The translations under genes and the position numbers were made by a program. Positions 26,464 through 35,345 of a DNA stretch of 42,117 nucleotides are shown piece by piece; positions within the stretch are counted from its first letter, which is position 1, and the number at the start of each line of letters is the position of its first letter. The notes below the pieces were generated by a model. It had not been told where the DNA came from and ran no database searches. It saw only the letters and a list, made by a program, of their open reading frames with translations. The DNA is from Prochlorococcus sp. AG-363-B04 (GTDB taxonomy: Bacteria; Cyanobacteriota; Cyanobacteriia; PCC-6307; Cyanobiaceae), in the NCBI GenBank assembly GCA_003278465.1, contig QCFC01000015.1, positions 1 through 42,117 on the forward strand, in the 5' to 3' direction.

Positions 26464-28098
26464 TTAAGAAAATTTCTTTAAGAATTTAAAAGCGTTTTGT
26501 TTTTCCTGTTCAAAACAAATCAGATCTCTTTCTAAGCTAATGGTTTCTTTTTTAAGGATTATGGAATCTTTGCTGCATTGAAGAATCCCATATTGGTTTG
26601 TTTCTATTAGCTTTTCCATTTGAGCTAGACTTTTCTTCACCCAACGTTTGGAATGACCAAATGCAGGAGCATAGGTTAAGTTAAAGCGAGGTTGACTTAT
26701 TATTATATCAACTTTCTTTATTGTTTTGTTCATGTCTTTATATTGATAGTTCTCTGGAAATCGTAGAAGTATCCTTCTACTTGCTAATTGTGGAATTAAA
26801 TGTGTTTCAGCAGCAACAGAAGACTCATTAGATATTGAATTAATTAGTTTCTTTGCAACTATACCTCTATGAATTTGTTGAGGGATTGATACATGCACCC
26901 AAGGTCTAATACTGTCAGGAATTATCCATGAGAGTGAACGATGTGGATTATCTATTAGGGCAAAGCAAAAAGCTATTAAAATGCAGATTTTCCAGAATCT
27001 ACGGAATGTTTTTTTATAGAAAATGGAACTATGAGTTTTAAACCAAAAAATGCTACCTGCATAAATTCCTGGAACTAGATAAAGTACAAATCTAAGACTT
27101 ACAGAAAGAGCATTTCCTCCTTTAGAGCTTAGAGCTACAAATAAAGGGAGAGCTAAAAGATAAAATGTATCTATTGAAAGCCATGGGATAAAAGCCAGAG
27201 GTAGGCCTAATGTAATTATGAAAAGTGAAGTTTTACCTATTGGTGAAAAAAATTCTTTTACTACAAGAAGAGGATTTTTTAGCATGGATATAAATACATC
27301 TATAGGCCCACCTTCATTTGTATTTAGATATTGACTAAAGCGCTCCTGCATGAATCTTGTTGATAATTCTGATCCGAATTCAGGCATGATATGACTGGTA
27401 ATTATTAGAACTGAAAGAACAGAATAGATGCATAGCCCTATACCCCATGATTTCCATGAGGTTCTCAATATCATCCAGATACCAATTCCAAAGCTAAGCA
27501 GACCAACATCTTCTCTTACTAATGGTAGCAATAAAGCAGGAAATAAATAAAGTATTTTTTGATTCTTACTAATCCCAAGTAGAAGAGTAAATACTAAGAT
27601 TGGAACTATACATAAGTCGTGAAAGTTTTCTAAAGTCGGTCCAATTACTAACGCTGTAGAGAAATAACTACATGAAACCCACCCTGCAAGTTTAGGCTTT
27701 AGATGTTGTAGCCCTAGCAAGAAAAGTATCCATCCAGACCCAGAAATTAAACTAACTTGTATCAGAGGTAATGACCAAGGCCCAAAGGCTTTAATTAAAG
27801 GTATCCATACCACCAACAATGGTGTGAAATGCTGAGCAAGATGCCTATATCCAAGTTGAGGAACCTCCCCGTTGAACATTACAGGAGCTGATAATTCAGA
27901 GGCTAATGTGCTTTCAAATGGCCTACCTTGTGAACTATTCCAAATTTCCTGTAAAAAGAGACCTTGGTCATAAGTAGCATTTAGAGTAAAGATTCTCCAT
28001 AGTTGAAGAGATAAGGTGATTACGAAAAATATTAAAACCCATTGTCTGACTTTGTTAGATGCACTCCTGTCATCGGTAGGTAAGATTTGTAATTTCAT
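26464..28098 (-). CDS. DUF2079 family polytopic membrane protein (copy 3)
   Basis: This 544-residue paralogue of copy 1 shows TYDQGLFLQEIW (Asp44), GRPFESTLASELS, YRHLAQHFTPLLVVWIPLI, ENFHDLCIVP, LLPLVREDVG and, in the soluble tail, HLIPQLASRRILLRFPENYQY. Similarity to copy 1 extends from end to end, so the two arose by duplication, with copy 2 now between them. It overlaps the upstream GT39-like gene by 4 bp (ATGA), so translation is probably coupled. A GT-C type membrane glycosyltransferase is the best guess. Confidence 0.8.
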   Translation of the reverse strand: MKLQILPTDDRSASNKVRQWVLIFFVITLSLQLWRIFTLNATYDQGLFLQEIWNSSQGRPFESTLASELSAPVMFNGEVPQLGYRHLAQHFTPLLVVWIPLIKAFGPWSLPLIQVSLISGSGWILFLLGLQHLKPKLAGWVSCSYFSTALVIGPTLENFHDLCIVPILVFTLLLGISKNQKILYLFPALLLPLVREDVGLLSFGIGIWMILRTSWKSWGIGLCIYSVLSVLIITSHIMPEFGSELSTRFMQERFSQYLNTNEGGPIDVFISMLKNPLLVVKEFFSPIGKTSLFIITLGLPLAFIPWLSIDTFYLLALPLFVALSSKGGNALSVSLRFVLYLVPGIYAGSIFWFKTHSSIFYKKTFRRFWKICILIAFCFALIDNPHRSLSWIIPDSIRPWVHVSIPQQIHRGIVAKKLINSISNESSVAAETHLIPQLASRRILLRFPENYQYKDMNKTIKKVDIIISQPRFNLTYAPAFGHSKRWVKKSLAQMEKLIETNQYGILQCSKDSIILKKETISLERDLICFEQEKQNAFKFLKKFS

Positions 28099-29648
28099 TT
28101 TAGAATAGTGTTTATAGGTAATAGATATGTTTTAGATTGATTGAGAGGGCATCTATTATTTTCCTCAGAAGAACAACGTAATTTTTCTAATTTTATTCTG
28201 ATAGCTTTGTCATTTAATTTTGAATAAGTTTCTTCCCATTCTAGGTTTCCAGCTATATGAGTAGCTCCCTCATTAAACCATTTGCGGATAGTGACTTGAT
28301 TGATATTTTTTGCCGTTGTTAGCCAACCTTGTCTTCTCGCTAGATTTAGTAGAGTTGGATCATGCCCGGTTACACTTACTATTTTAGATTTGATAGGCAC
28401 CTCATTACGAATTTGATAAGCTAATGGCATCCATATTTTTGACTGTTGTCTTTCTATGGACCAATAGTCAAAGTTTAGGATTGCTAGACTGATCATTATC
28501 ATGAAGATTAGAGTAAATCTTGGAATAGGAATCTTTGTGAACCGATAAGAAGTATTTTTAACAAATATTTGCCAGCCTTTCCCCATAATTGGACAGATAA
28601 AGATTAGGAGTGGTAATTGGTAGTATTCATGAATAGAAGTTGCTTTTAGAGCAAAGAGTGTACAAATAAGCCAACCAATAATACCTGATATTAGGATTTG
28701 AGTATTAGCAGATTTGCGGCAATTCCAAATACCAATTATTAAAATTGGTAATCCTAGGATGCTAAGGTTTCTTAGTATGATTCTGAGAAGTAAGTCTAGC
28801 CAAGTATTGATATTAAGAATTAGATTGATATTTGCTCTGTCTGAACTGCTTCCCCAAAATCCAAAGCTGAGCCCACTGATTTGACCTATTTCATACGCAT
28901 ATCGATACCAAAGACTACTAATTAAAATTGTACTTAAGAAAAACAACCATGGTGCAGGAGATTTTATAAGTCTGATGAGATTCTTCAGTAATATCATCAA
29001 TGGCATTATTTGCCTGTTTTCCGAATTCCTGTAAAGATGTATACATAGTAGAGGGATTCCAAGCCAGATTAATGGCAGAACTTTAATTAGACATGCTAGT
29101 AGATATGCTAACCAGCTAATTATTAGTGGAAAGTTATTATGCCTTTTGTGCCATTCAAGTAGTTGTTCGATGCTTATTGCAGCAAGTAAAAGTAATAAGG
29201 ATTCTGCTTGTAGATTCCTTCCATAATAAACACTCATAGGTGTTATCGCAAAGAAAAAACCTCCCCACCAGGCGCTATAATTATCAAAAAGGTGTTCTCC
29301 AATACGGATTAAGAAGATTATCGTTAGAGTGCTGCAAAGAGCAGAAAATAAACGTCCGAATGCTTCATTAATGCCAGTGGATTGATATATTAAACCAATC
29401 AGGTATGGAAATAATGGAAATTCACTTTCTACAAATCCTTGACTTGCACCACCCCAATCAATTTGTGGTAGCCAGATTGGTGTATTTTCAAGAAAGAAAT
29501 GTCTTGCCATAGCTGCTGTGTCAGCTTGTCGCCAGCTATGAATTCCTAATATTGGTGAATTAATTTGTATTAGACGAAGTACTAGGCCAGTGAAAATAGG
29601 AAGCCAATTCCTTTTTATCCAGATTTTGTAAGTGTTCACAATTAGCAT
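28095..29648 (-). CDS. GT39/ArnT-like membrane glycosyltransferase
   Basis: This 517-residue protein has about ten to eleven membrane segments. The first periplasmic loop carries GIHSWRQADTAAMARHFF (Asp43), the region where GT39/ArnT-family (PMT_2) enzymes place their catalytic acid. ESEFPLFPYLIGLIY and YYGRNLQAESLLLLLAA follow, also family-like. The C-terminal ~110 residues are soluble with several Cys (in LRCSSEENNRC). It would use a polyprenyl-phosphate sugar on the periplasmic face; sugar and acceptor are unknown. It is 15 bp downstream of the GT2-GtrA gene and overlaps the next DUF2079 gene. Confidence 0.82.
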   Translation of the reverse strand: MLIVNTYKIWIKRNWLPIFTGLVLRLIQINSPILGIHSWRQADTAAMARHFFLENTPIWLPQIDWGGASQGFVESEFPLFPYLIGLIYQSTGINEAFGRLFSALCSTLTIIFLIRIGEHLFDNYSAWWGGFFFAITPMSVYYGRNLQAESLLLLLAAISIEQLLEWHKRHNNFPLIISWLAYLLACLIKVLPLIWLGIPLLCIHLYRNSENRQIMPLMILLKNLIRLIKSPAPWLFFLSTILISSLWYRYAYEIGQISGLSFGFWGSSSDRANINLILNINTWLDLLLRIILRNLSILGLPILIIGIWNCRKSANTQILISGIIGWLICTLFALKATSIHEYYQLPLLIFICPIMGKGWQIFVKNTSYRFTKIPIPRFTLIFMIMISLAILNFDYWSIERQQSKIWMPLAYQIRNEVPIKSKIVSVTGHDPTLLNLARRQGWLTTAKNINQVTIRKWFNEGATHIAGNLEWEETYSKLNDKAIRIKLEKLRCSSEENNRCPLNQSKTYLLPINTILK

Positions 29649-29663
29649 TAGTATTTAAGTTAT

Positions 29664-30791
29664 TTATGGTGTGTTCCAGACAAACCTTGAAGAAGCAGCA
29701 TAGTTCCATATAAATACAACAAATATTCCTGACAATTGTGCCCAGATAGCATTATTAGCGATCATGCTGTAGAAGGTTGTTGCTAGACCTACATTTGCTA
29801 TTACAGGTAGAGATGCCACTAGAAGAAACTTTAGAAGACCTCGGATTAGTTTCCATCGCTTTAATCTTTGTGCCCTAAAAGTGAGAGCATTATTTATTAT
29901 ATAATTTGATGTAGCTGCAATTACCACAGATATAGGTAATGCTTCAACAAAATCCAGCCTAATGGAAGTCATTAATATATGAGTAGATATTAATTGGACA
30001 AGAACACCTGTTGCACCTACCAGACCAAAACTAATGGCTCTTCTAGGTATCAGCCTTAAACTAAAGGTATGCAGAAGAGAGATTAAAAAGTCCCAAAAGA
30101 TTGCCAAATCAAGCTTTGACGAACCATAATTACGAGGTTGAAATTTAAGTGGAATTTCTTTAATTTTTAGCTTGCCTTTACTGACAGCTAGTAACTCATA
30201 TAGAAATTTAAATCCATTTACATCTACTTTATAGATAAATGGCATACAGGAGTTGAGATTCATAACTAGGAAGCCGCTCATGTAGTCGGTTAAGTGACCA
30301 TGAGCTTTAGGAAGACTGAATCTTGCGAAATTATTAGCTATTGAAGATCCATCTGTCCGAGCTTGGCTTAATCCATATATTTCCGAATTACCTAGGAATC
30401 TACTTCCTGAAACGAGATCTAAGCCTTCATCTGTAAGTTTTCTGACTGCATTGAGAATTGCAATTGGCTCATGTTGTCCATCACTATCCATAATTGCTAT
30501 TAAATTACTACTTGAGTCAAGTATTCCTTCCTTAATTGCACTTGCAAGACCTGACCTTCCTAAACGCCGAATTAAACGAATTCGTCGCTCATTCATGGAT
30601 ATTTCTTTAACCAGTTCAGGTGTTCCGTCCGTTGAGTTGTCATCTATGACTAATATTTCTAAATCAAAATCACCACCTAAAGATAATATTTTTCTGAGTA
30701 TTGGTAAGATATTATCTCTTTCATTGTAGGTTGGAAGAACAACAGAAAGCTGTTCACTATACTCTTTATTGCCTTCGATTTGGTTACTCAT
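29664..30791 (-). CDS. GT2 polyprenyl-phosphate sugar synthase fused to GtrA-like domain
   Basis: Residues 14-235 form a GT-A fold family 2 glycosyltransferase like dolichol-phosphate mannose/glucose synthases: VVLPTYNERDN, VIDDNSTDGTPE (Asp50-Asp51), metal-binding MDSDGQHEP (Asp102-x-Asp104), and SGFLVMN. Residues about 245-375 contain four membrane segments beginning RRAISFGLVGATGVLVQL and ending FIWNYAASSRFVWN, the GtrA domain thought to flip polyprenyl-linked sugars. One protein may thus make and translocate the lipid-linked sugar used by the GT-C neighbours. It overlaps the upstream GT39-like gene by 4 bp. The sugar is unknown. Confidence 0.88.
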   Translation of the reverse strand: MSNQIEGNKEYSEQLSVVLPTYNERDNILPILRKILSLGGDFDLEILVIDDNSTDGTPELVKEISMNERRIRLIRRLGRSGLASAIKEGILDSSSNLIAIMDSDGQHEPIAILNAVRKLTDEGLDLVSGSRFLGNSEIYGLSQARTDGSSIANNFARFSLPKAHGHLTDYMSGFLVMNLNSCMPFIYKVDVNGFKFLYELLAVSKGKLKIKEIPLKFQPRNYGSSKLDLAIFWDFLISLLHTFSLRLIPRRAISFGLVGATGVLVQLISTHILMTSIRLDFVEALPISVVIAATSNYIINNALTFRAQRLKRWKLIRGLLKFLLVASLPVIANVGLATTFYSMIANNAIWAQLSGIFVVFIWNYAASSRFVWNTP

Positions 30792-32473
30792 TTTGTTACC
30801 TCATTATTAGTAGCAGATTCGGACTTCTCCTTTTGACAAAAAAGCAGTTTCCACTCATTACTAGACTTACTAGTAAGACAATAGGTAAATTTATTTTTGA
30901 AGCCTTCTCTGACTTGTTTGGGATTTTTTGTGAGTATCCATTGGTTGCCTGAAAAAGAGTCGAATCTTCTTATTCGTTGACCTGCATACCAATTAAGACT
31001 AGGCCTTTCATCGTTCCCTTCTAAAAGAACATTCGAATTTCTAACTTGTTCAGCTAGTTGGGCTACTGGGTGAACTGCCCAGTTTTCATTTAGTTCCCAT
31101 AGCCAGAGTGGAGAGCCCATTAGTAATAGTAGAGAGAAAAAACTACCTGAGAAAAGACAAGCAATTCCTTGAACACGTTTTCTTTTTGTTGGAGCTTGCA
31201 TAAGCCAACCTCCAATACTCCAACCTAATCCTGCAGCAATTGCAATCTTGCTATATAGCCGAAGATTAGTTGCTAGTGGAGAAGCTGCTATTAGACCAAA
31301 ACTCAAAACAACAATTCCAATTCCCATCCAAATACTTGGTACTTGACTCAATATTTCAGAAAAGGCAAGGCGATCGTGATTGTTTTTTGTGATAAGCCAT
31401 GACATTGGGACTGCGCATAGAAGAGCGAATGGAAGCCAAAGAGGATGGCTATACCAAGGCAATTGGGTTTTTAGAGGGAGTATTGAGCCAGCTAAAATAA
31501 TTTGGGTACTTATTGCCCACTTTCCCCACCTGCTACCTCGTTGCTGCCAGGCGATTGCCATTGAACATGGCCAAAGTAATAGCCATGGCCAACCTCCTTC
31601 GAGAAGCTCAAGTATCGGAACTTTCCATCCCATATCACTTCCTTCTCCAGCATTAAATAACACTCGACCTGCTCCATCACCTCCCCACAACCAGAGAGCA
31701 TCAATACCTCTTTGAAGTCCATGAAATATGTGCCAGATAATTCCTGGTAGCAGGCCTATTAATGACCAAAGAATTATTGGAAGACTCCTAAGCTTTTTAA
31801 ACTCCTGGTTCCATATTAGAGGTATAATTCCTGCAATTATTGCCGGGATAAGTAGAGGAGCTTTAAGCAATAACATTGCGCTCATAGTTAGTCCAGCTCC
31901 TAAAGCTTTCAATGAGTTATCTGATCTTTGATTTATGGAAAGTAAAAGGGACCATAATACTGCAATTGTTGACAATTGAGTGCCATCAAGCATGGCTAAG
32001 CGGCCATGGCGAATTATTGGCAAAAGGGTTAGCAATATTGATGAAGTAAGCAGACAAGTAATTTTCTCATTGGGTCTGAGTTGCCATTGCAATATTCCAC
32101 CTAATGGAATTATTAGTGCTGATAGAAAAGCTGGTACGAGTCGTATAACAAATTCTGATGGGAGTTCCTTAGAGGCTGGGTGGAATATATGGTTAATTTT
32201 GATTATTTCAGATATGAGCCAATGTAACCCTGGTGGTTTATTAATATATGGTTCTCCCCACAATGTAGGAAGTAGCTTATCAAGACCTTGCTTCTGGCTT
32301 AATTCAAAGGACACTCTAGCCACAGTTCCTTCGTCAAAGTCTCTTATTGGCAGATCTCCTATACCAAAAAGAGTAAGACCAATTCCTAAAATCCATAGAA
32401 TTAGTATTCCTTTAAATGGAAAGCCATTACTTCGCAGATGATTTCTTATTTTGAATTTTGATGTTTTTGACAA
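30788..32473 (-). CDS. ArnT/GT39-like membrane glycosyltransferase
   Basis: This 561-residue polytopic protein has the clearest GT39/ArnT motifs in the block: IRDFDEGTVARVSFEL (Asp45, Asp47 and Glu48) in the first periplasmic loop and WGEPYINKPPGLHWL (KPP at 79-81). About a dozen hydrophobic spans and a short soluble tail follow. ArnT relatives add sugars from undecaprenyl phosphate to lipid A; the acceptor here is not known. The reading frame starts at a TTG (32473), with no close ATG alternative. It appears to be the first gene of the operon, with 340 bp of non-coding DNA upstream before the divergent porin gene. Confidence 0.85.
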   Translation of the reverse strand: MSKTSKFKIRNHLRSNGFPFKGILILWILGIGLTLFGIGDLPIRDFDEGTVARVSFELSQKQGLDKLLPTLWGEPYINKPPGLHWLISEIIKINHIFHPASKELPSEFVIRLVPAFLSALIIPLGGILQWQLRPNEKITCLLTSSILLTLLPIIRHGRLAMLDGTQLSTIAVLWSLLLSINQRSDNSLKALGAGLTMSAMLLLKAPLLIPAIIAGIIPLIWNQEFKKLRSLPIILWSLIGLLPGIIWHIFHGLQRGIDALWLWGGDGAGRVLFNAGEGSDMGWKVPILELLEGGWPWLLLWPCSMAIAWQQRGSRWGKWAISTQIILAGSILPLKTQLPWYSHPLWLPFALLCAVPMSWLITKNNHDRLAFSEILSQVPSIWMGIGIVVLSFGLIAASPLATNLRLYSKIAIAAGLGWSIGGWLMQAPTKRKRVQGIACLFSGSFFSLLLLMGSPLWLWELNENWAVHPVAQLAEQVRNSNVLLEGNDERPSLNWYAGQRIRRFDSFSGNQWILTKNPKQVREGFKNKFTYCLTSKSSNEWKLLFCQKEKSESATNNEVTK

Positions 32474-32813
32474 GATCTTATAGATTTTGATTATGATTTA
32501 AAATATTAAATAGGTAGGGCAGCCATTTCTTGTGAGATTAATAAAAAACCACACTATATCAATGAGTTGCAAATTAAAGAAGTATTCTAATGCTCTGGAA
32601 ACCTTTGTGTGCATATTTTTTTAATGTAGAAGTTATATGGAAAGATATTTTTTCATATAAAGGATTCACTTTTTCGATTTGATTGTTTTTCCTTTCTTTT
32701 AGATATTAAATTTTCTAGGCCATTGTCCATTCTGGCACATTTGAATGTGCTTTTTATCTCGCTAACACTTCACTATTAGTAAGTCTATTAATACGTTTTG
32801 TGTGAGGAACTCA
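32474..32813. other. 340-bp divergent intergenic region before the porin gene
   Basis: Very AT-rich, no ORF of note. It must hold the promoters of the glycosyltransferase operon (minus) and the porin (plus). It contains a small imperfect hairpin (about 32633-32656) and the GCACAT/ATGTGC stem with T-run listed separately. TATTAAT (about 32788) could be a porin -10 element. The porin ribosome-binding site is GAGGAA at about 32804-32809. Confidence 0.5.
32735..32755 (+). terminator. Terminator/attenuator-like hairpin upstream of the porin
   Basis: GCACAT-TTGA-ATGTGC forms a 6-bp stem with a 4-nt loop, directly followed by TTTTT, the layout of an intrinsic terminator on the plus strand. It lies only 59 bp upstream of the porin ATG, and no plus-strand gene lies within 2 kb upstream. 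A leader attenuator is therefore one reading; a DNA operator palindrome is the alternative. Confidence 0.35.
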
Positions 32814-34223
32814 ATGAAATTTGTTCAGCAAATGCTCATGGCATCTGTTGCTATTGGGATAGCCTTTCCATTAGAGGTTTTTTCTGATGAGATCAGCTTG
32901 GAAGGAGTTGATGGATACTCTGCTTCTACTAGAAAAGTAAGGAGTATCAATGACTTTTCAGATGTTCAACCAAGTGATTGGGCTTATAGGGCTATTGATA
33001 ACTTGATAAAGCGTTATGGGTGTGTTGCTGGTTATTCCGACGGTACTTTTCGAGGTAATAGGGCGATGACACGTTATGAAGTTGCTGCTCTTTTAGATGC
33101 TTGCTTGGAAAAGGTAACAGAAGTTAGTGATAACTTACCTGCCTTGGTAAATGAATTTGCCCCAGAACTCTCTGTTATTCAGGGAAGAATTGATGGCCTT
33201 GAAGCTCGAATTGGTGAATTTGAAGCAACTAGATTTAGCACTACTACAAAGTTTAGGGGGGAAACTGTATACGTAGTTGGAGGTGTTGATTATGAAGATC
33301 GTAGTAAGGCTGGAAAGATTGATGATTCTTTATCTTTTAATTATTCAACTAGGCTTGACTTGGATACTAGTTTTACTGGGAAAGATTTATTAAGAACAAG
33401 AATTTCCTCGGGAAATTTTTTAGATACACCATGGAGTGAAAGTGCTTTATTAGAAAGAAATTACTCAAGTAATAATGTACTTAAGATTGATCGAAATTTT
33501 TATCAATTTCCTATCGTAGATGGTGTCATTGCGACTCTAGGGTCTGTAGTCCGTAAGGACGATATGCTTGCTGTTTGGCCAAGTGATTACCCAAGGTCTT
33601 CAGTTTTAGATGTCTTGACATATGCAGGAGCTCCCGCAGCTTATAATAGAAATATTGGAACAGGTTTAGGTTTTTCTTATGCAAAAGATAGCTTCAGTGC
33701 AAGTATTGCTTATCTTGGAATAGATGCAGATAATGCGGAGAAAGGCATAGCAACTGAAAAAGCTTCTGATGATATAACTGCTCAAGTTGCCTATTCAGAT
33801 GAGAGTTTTGGTGCTGCAATAGTGTATACAAATTCTGATCAGTTTACGGGTGATTATGATGCATGGGGAGTTAGTACATATTGGATTCCTTCCCAAAAGG
33901 GTTTTTTACCTTCTTTGAGTGGTGGTGTTGGGTTTAAAAACCTTGCTCAGGAAACATCAATTTCAAAAGACGAGTTCACATGGTTGATTGGAGTCCAGTG
34001 GAGTGATATCTGGTTAGTTGGTAATACTTTAGGTTTGGGTTTAGGTAGCTCCGAAGGTTGGCAAGATAAGATTGGATATAATGATCCAATCTCTTATGAG
34101 CTTTGGTATGAAATGGTAGTTAGTGATCAAATCAGTATTACACCTTCTTTGTTCTTCATTGAAAAGGATGGTGATGATAAGAATTTAAGTGGTGGTCTGG
34201 TTAAAACAAAATTCAGTTTCTAG
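32814..34223 (+). CDS. SLH-domain outer-membrane porin (Som/OprB-like)
   Basis: This cyanobacterial major-porin type protein anchors to the peptidoglycan-bound polymer by an N-terminal SLH domain and forms an outer-membrane barrel. The ATG at 32814 follows GAGGAA; a GTG at 32802 would overlap that site and is less likely. A signal peptide (residues 1 to about 24) is followed by the SLH domain at about 43-105 (INDFSDVQPSDWAYRAIDNL, GCVAGYSDGTFRGNRAMTRYE), a coiled-coil-like linker (VIQGRIDGLEARIGEFEA), then alternating strands typical of a beta barrel. It ends KTKFSF, with the C-terminal Phe recognised by BAM. Transported solutes are not evident. Confidence 0.9.
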   Translation: MKFVQQMLMASVAIGIAFPLEVFSDEISLEGVDGYSASTRKVRSINDFSDVQPSDWAYRAIDNLIKRYGCVAGYSDGTFRGNRAMTRYEVAALLDACLEKVTEVSDNLPALVNEFAPELSVIQGRIDGLEARIGEFEATRFSTTTKFRGETVYVVGGVDYEDRSKAGKIDDSLSFNYSTRLDLDTSFTGKDLLRTRISSGNFLDTPWSESALLERNYSSNNVLKIDRNFYQFPIVDGVIATLGSVVRKDDMLAVWPSDYPRSSVLDVLTYAGAPAAYNRNIGTGLGFSYAKDSFSASIAYLGIDADNAEKGIATEKASDDITAQVAYSDESFGAAIVYTNSDQFTGDYDAWGVSTYWIPSQKGFLPSLSGGVGFKNLAQETSISKDEFTWLIGVQWSDIWLVGNTLGLGLGSSEGWQDKIGYNDPISYELWYEMVVSDQISITPSLFFIEKDGDDKNLSGGLVKTKFSF

Positions 34224-34267
34224 ATTTGATCAAATAAGATTTTTTTAAAGAGTTTTAAAATTGATTT

Positions 34268-34300
34268 CTTGAATAAGATTCAAGTAGGAAAACCTTTTTT
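34268..34300 (+). terminator. Probable terminator after the porin gene
   Basis: A perfect 7-bp inverted repeat (CTTGAAT - 3 nt - ATTCAAG, 34268-34284) is followed by a small GG-AAAA-CC stem and a run of six T (34295-34300). It lies 45 bp after the porin stop and would insulate cysK. Confidence 0.4.
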
Positions 34301-34373
34301 AAAGAAATAGGTTGCACCTGTGCTGATCTTTTCTTTTTTGATGAGTTAGCGGTTGTTAAAACGCTTCAAAATT

Positions 34374-35342
34374 ATGCCAATTGCTTCAGATATCACGGCT
34401 TTGGTTGGACGCACTCCTCTAGTGCGGCTTAATCGTTTGCCTAAGTCCTTTGGGTGCCGAGCGGAGTTGTTGGCGAAGTTGGAAAGCTTTAATCCAACTG
34501 CTTCAGTGAAAGATCGTATAGCTGGAGCAATGATTCAAGAAGCTGAAGAAAGAGGAATTATAAAACCAGGCAAAACAGTTCTAGTGGAGCCCACAAGTGG
34601 CAATACTGGAATTGCTTTGGCCATGGTTGCAGCTGCCAAAGGATATCGTTTGATTTTGACTATGCCTGACACTATGAGCATTGAGCGTCGTTCAATGTTG
34701 AGGGCGTATGGGGCTGAGTTGCAATTGACCTCAGGAAGTGAGGGGATTCAAGGGGCAATTGATTTGGCAAACGATTTAGTAAAAGAAATTCCTGAGTCTT
34801 ATTTATTGCAGCAATTTGATAATTCAGCTAATCCTGCTGTTCATGAAAAAACAACTGCTGAGGAGATTTTGTTTGATTGTGATGGGACCTTAGATGGTTT
34901 TGTGGCTGGAGTTGGAACAGGTGGAACTATCACCGGCTGTGGAAGGGTTTTGAAAAGTCGTAATCCAAAGCTGAAAGTGTTTGCAGTTGAACCAGCTTCT
35001 AGTCCAGTACTTTCTGGAGGTAGGCCGGGCTCTCATTTGATTCAGGGAATTGGTGCAGGGTTTATCCCAAGTGTTTTGGACATGGCGCTAATTGATGAAA
35101 CCCTTTTAGTTAGCGATGATGAGGCTATGGAGATGGGTCGAAGGCTAGCTAAAGAAGAGGGGTTATTGAGTGGTATTAGTAGTGGAGCGGTCATTGCAGC
35201 AGCATTGGAAATTGGTTGTAGGGAAGAAATGGTAGGGAAACGAATTGTTGTTGTCTTGGCAAGTTTTGGAGAGCGTTATCTTTCAACACCTATGTTTAAC
35301 TCTGTCTCAGATGTGTCTGCACGTCGTGATGGATATCTTTGA
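34374..35342 (+). CDS. cysK: Cysteine synthase A (O-acetylserine sulfhydrylase)
   Basis: This PLP enzyme makes cysteine from O-acetylserine and sulfide. PLP-lysine motif [11 protein letters not shown], substrate loop [26 protein letters not shown] (phosphate loop) and [13 protein letters not shown] are all present and normally spaced. I chose the ATG at 34374 ([20 protein letters not shown]). The frame is open back to a TTG at 34353, which would add seven residues. Length of about 322 is standard. The J-domain gene starts only 3 bp after the stop, a tight arrangement with no clear biochemical reason. Confidence 0.95.
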   Translation: MPIASDITALVGRTPLVRLNRLPKSFGCRAELLAKLESFNPTASVKDRIAGAMIQEAEERGIIKPGKTVLVEPTSGNTGIALAMVAAAKGYRLILTMPDTMSIERRSMLRAYGAELQLTSGSEGIQGAIDLANDLVKEIPESYLLQQFDNSANPAVHEKTTAEEILFDCDGTLDGFVAGVGTGGTITGCGRVLKSRNPKLKVFAVEPASSPVLSGGRPGSHLIQGIGAGFIPSVLDMALIDETLLVSDDEAMEMGRRLAKEEGLLSGISSGAVIAAALEIGCREEMVGKRIVVVLASFGERYLSTPMFNSVSDVSARRDGYL

Positions 35343-35345
35343 GAG

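Noticed and set aside
31980-32441. 153-codon plus-strand ORF antisense to the ArnT-like gene
   Set aside because: It is a shadow of a gene with clear ArnT motifs, and its product shows no family features.
21680-32473. tRNA-Asn-linked integrated island covering the glycosyltransferase block
   Set aside because: The tRNA 3' end faces away from the block, no second copy of the tRNA end was seen, and no integrase or transposase is present. High AT alone is not enough.
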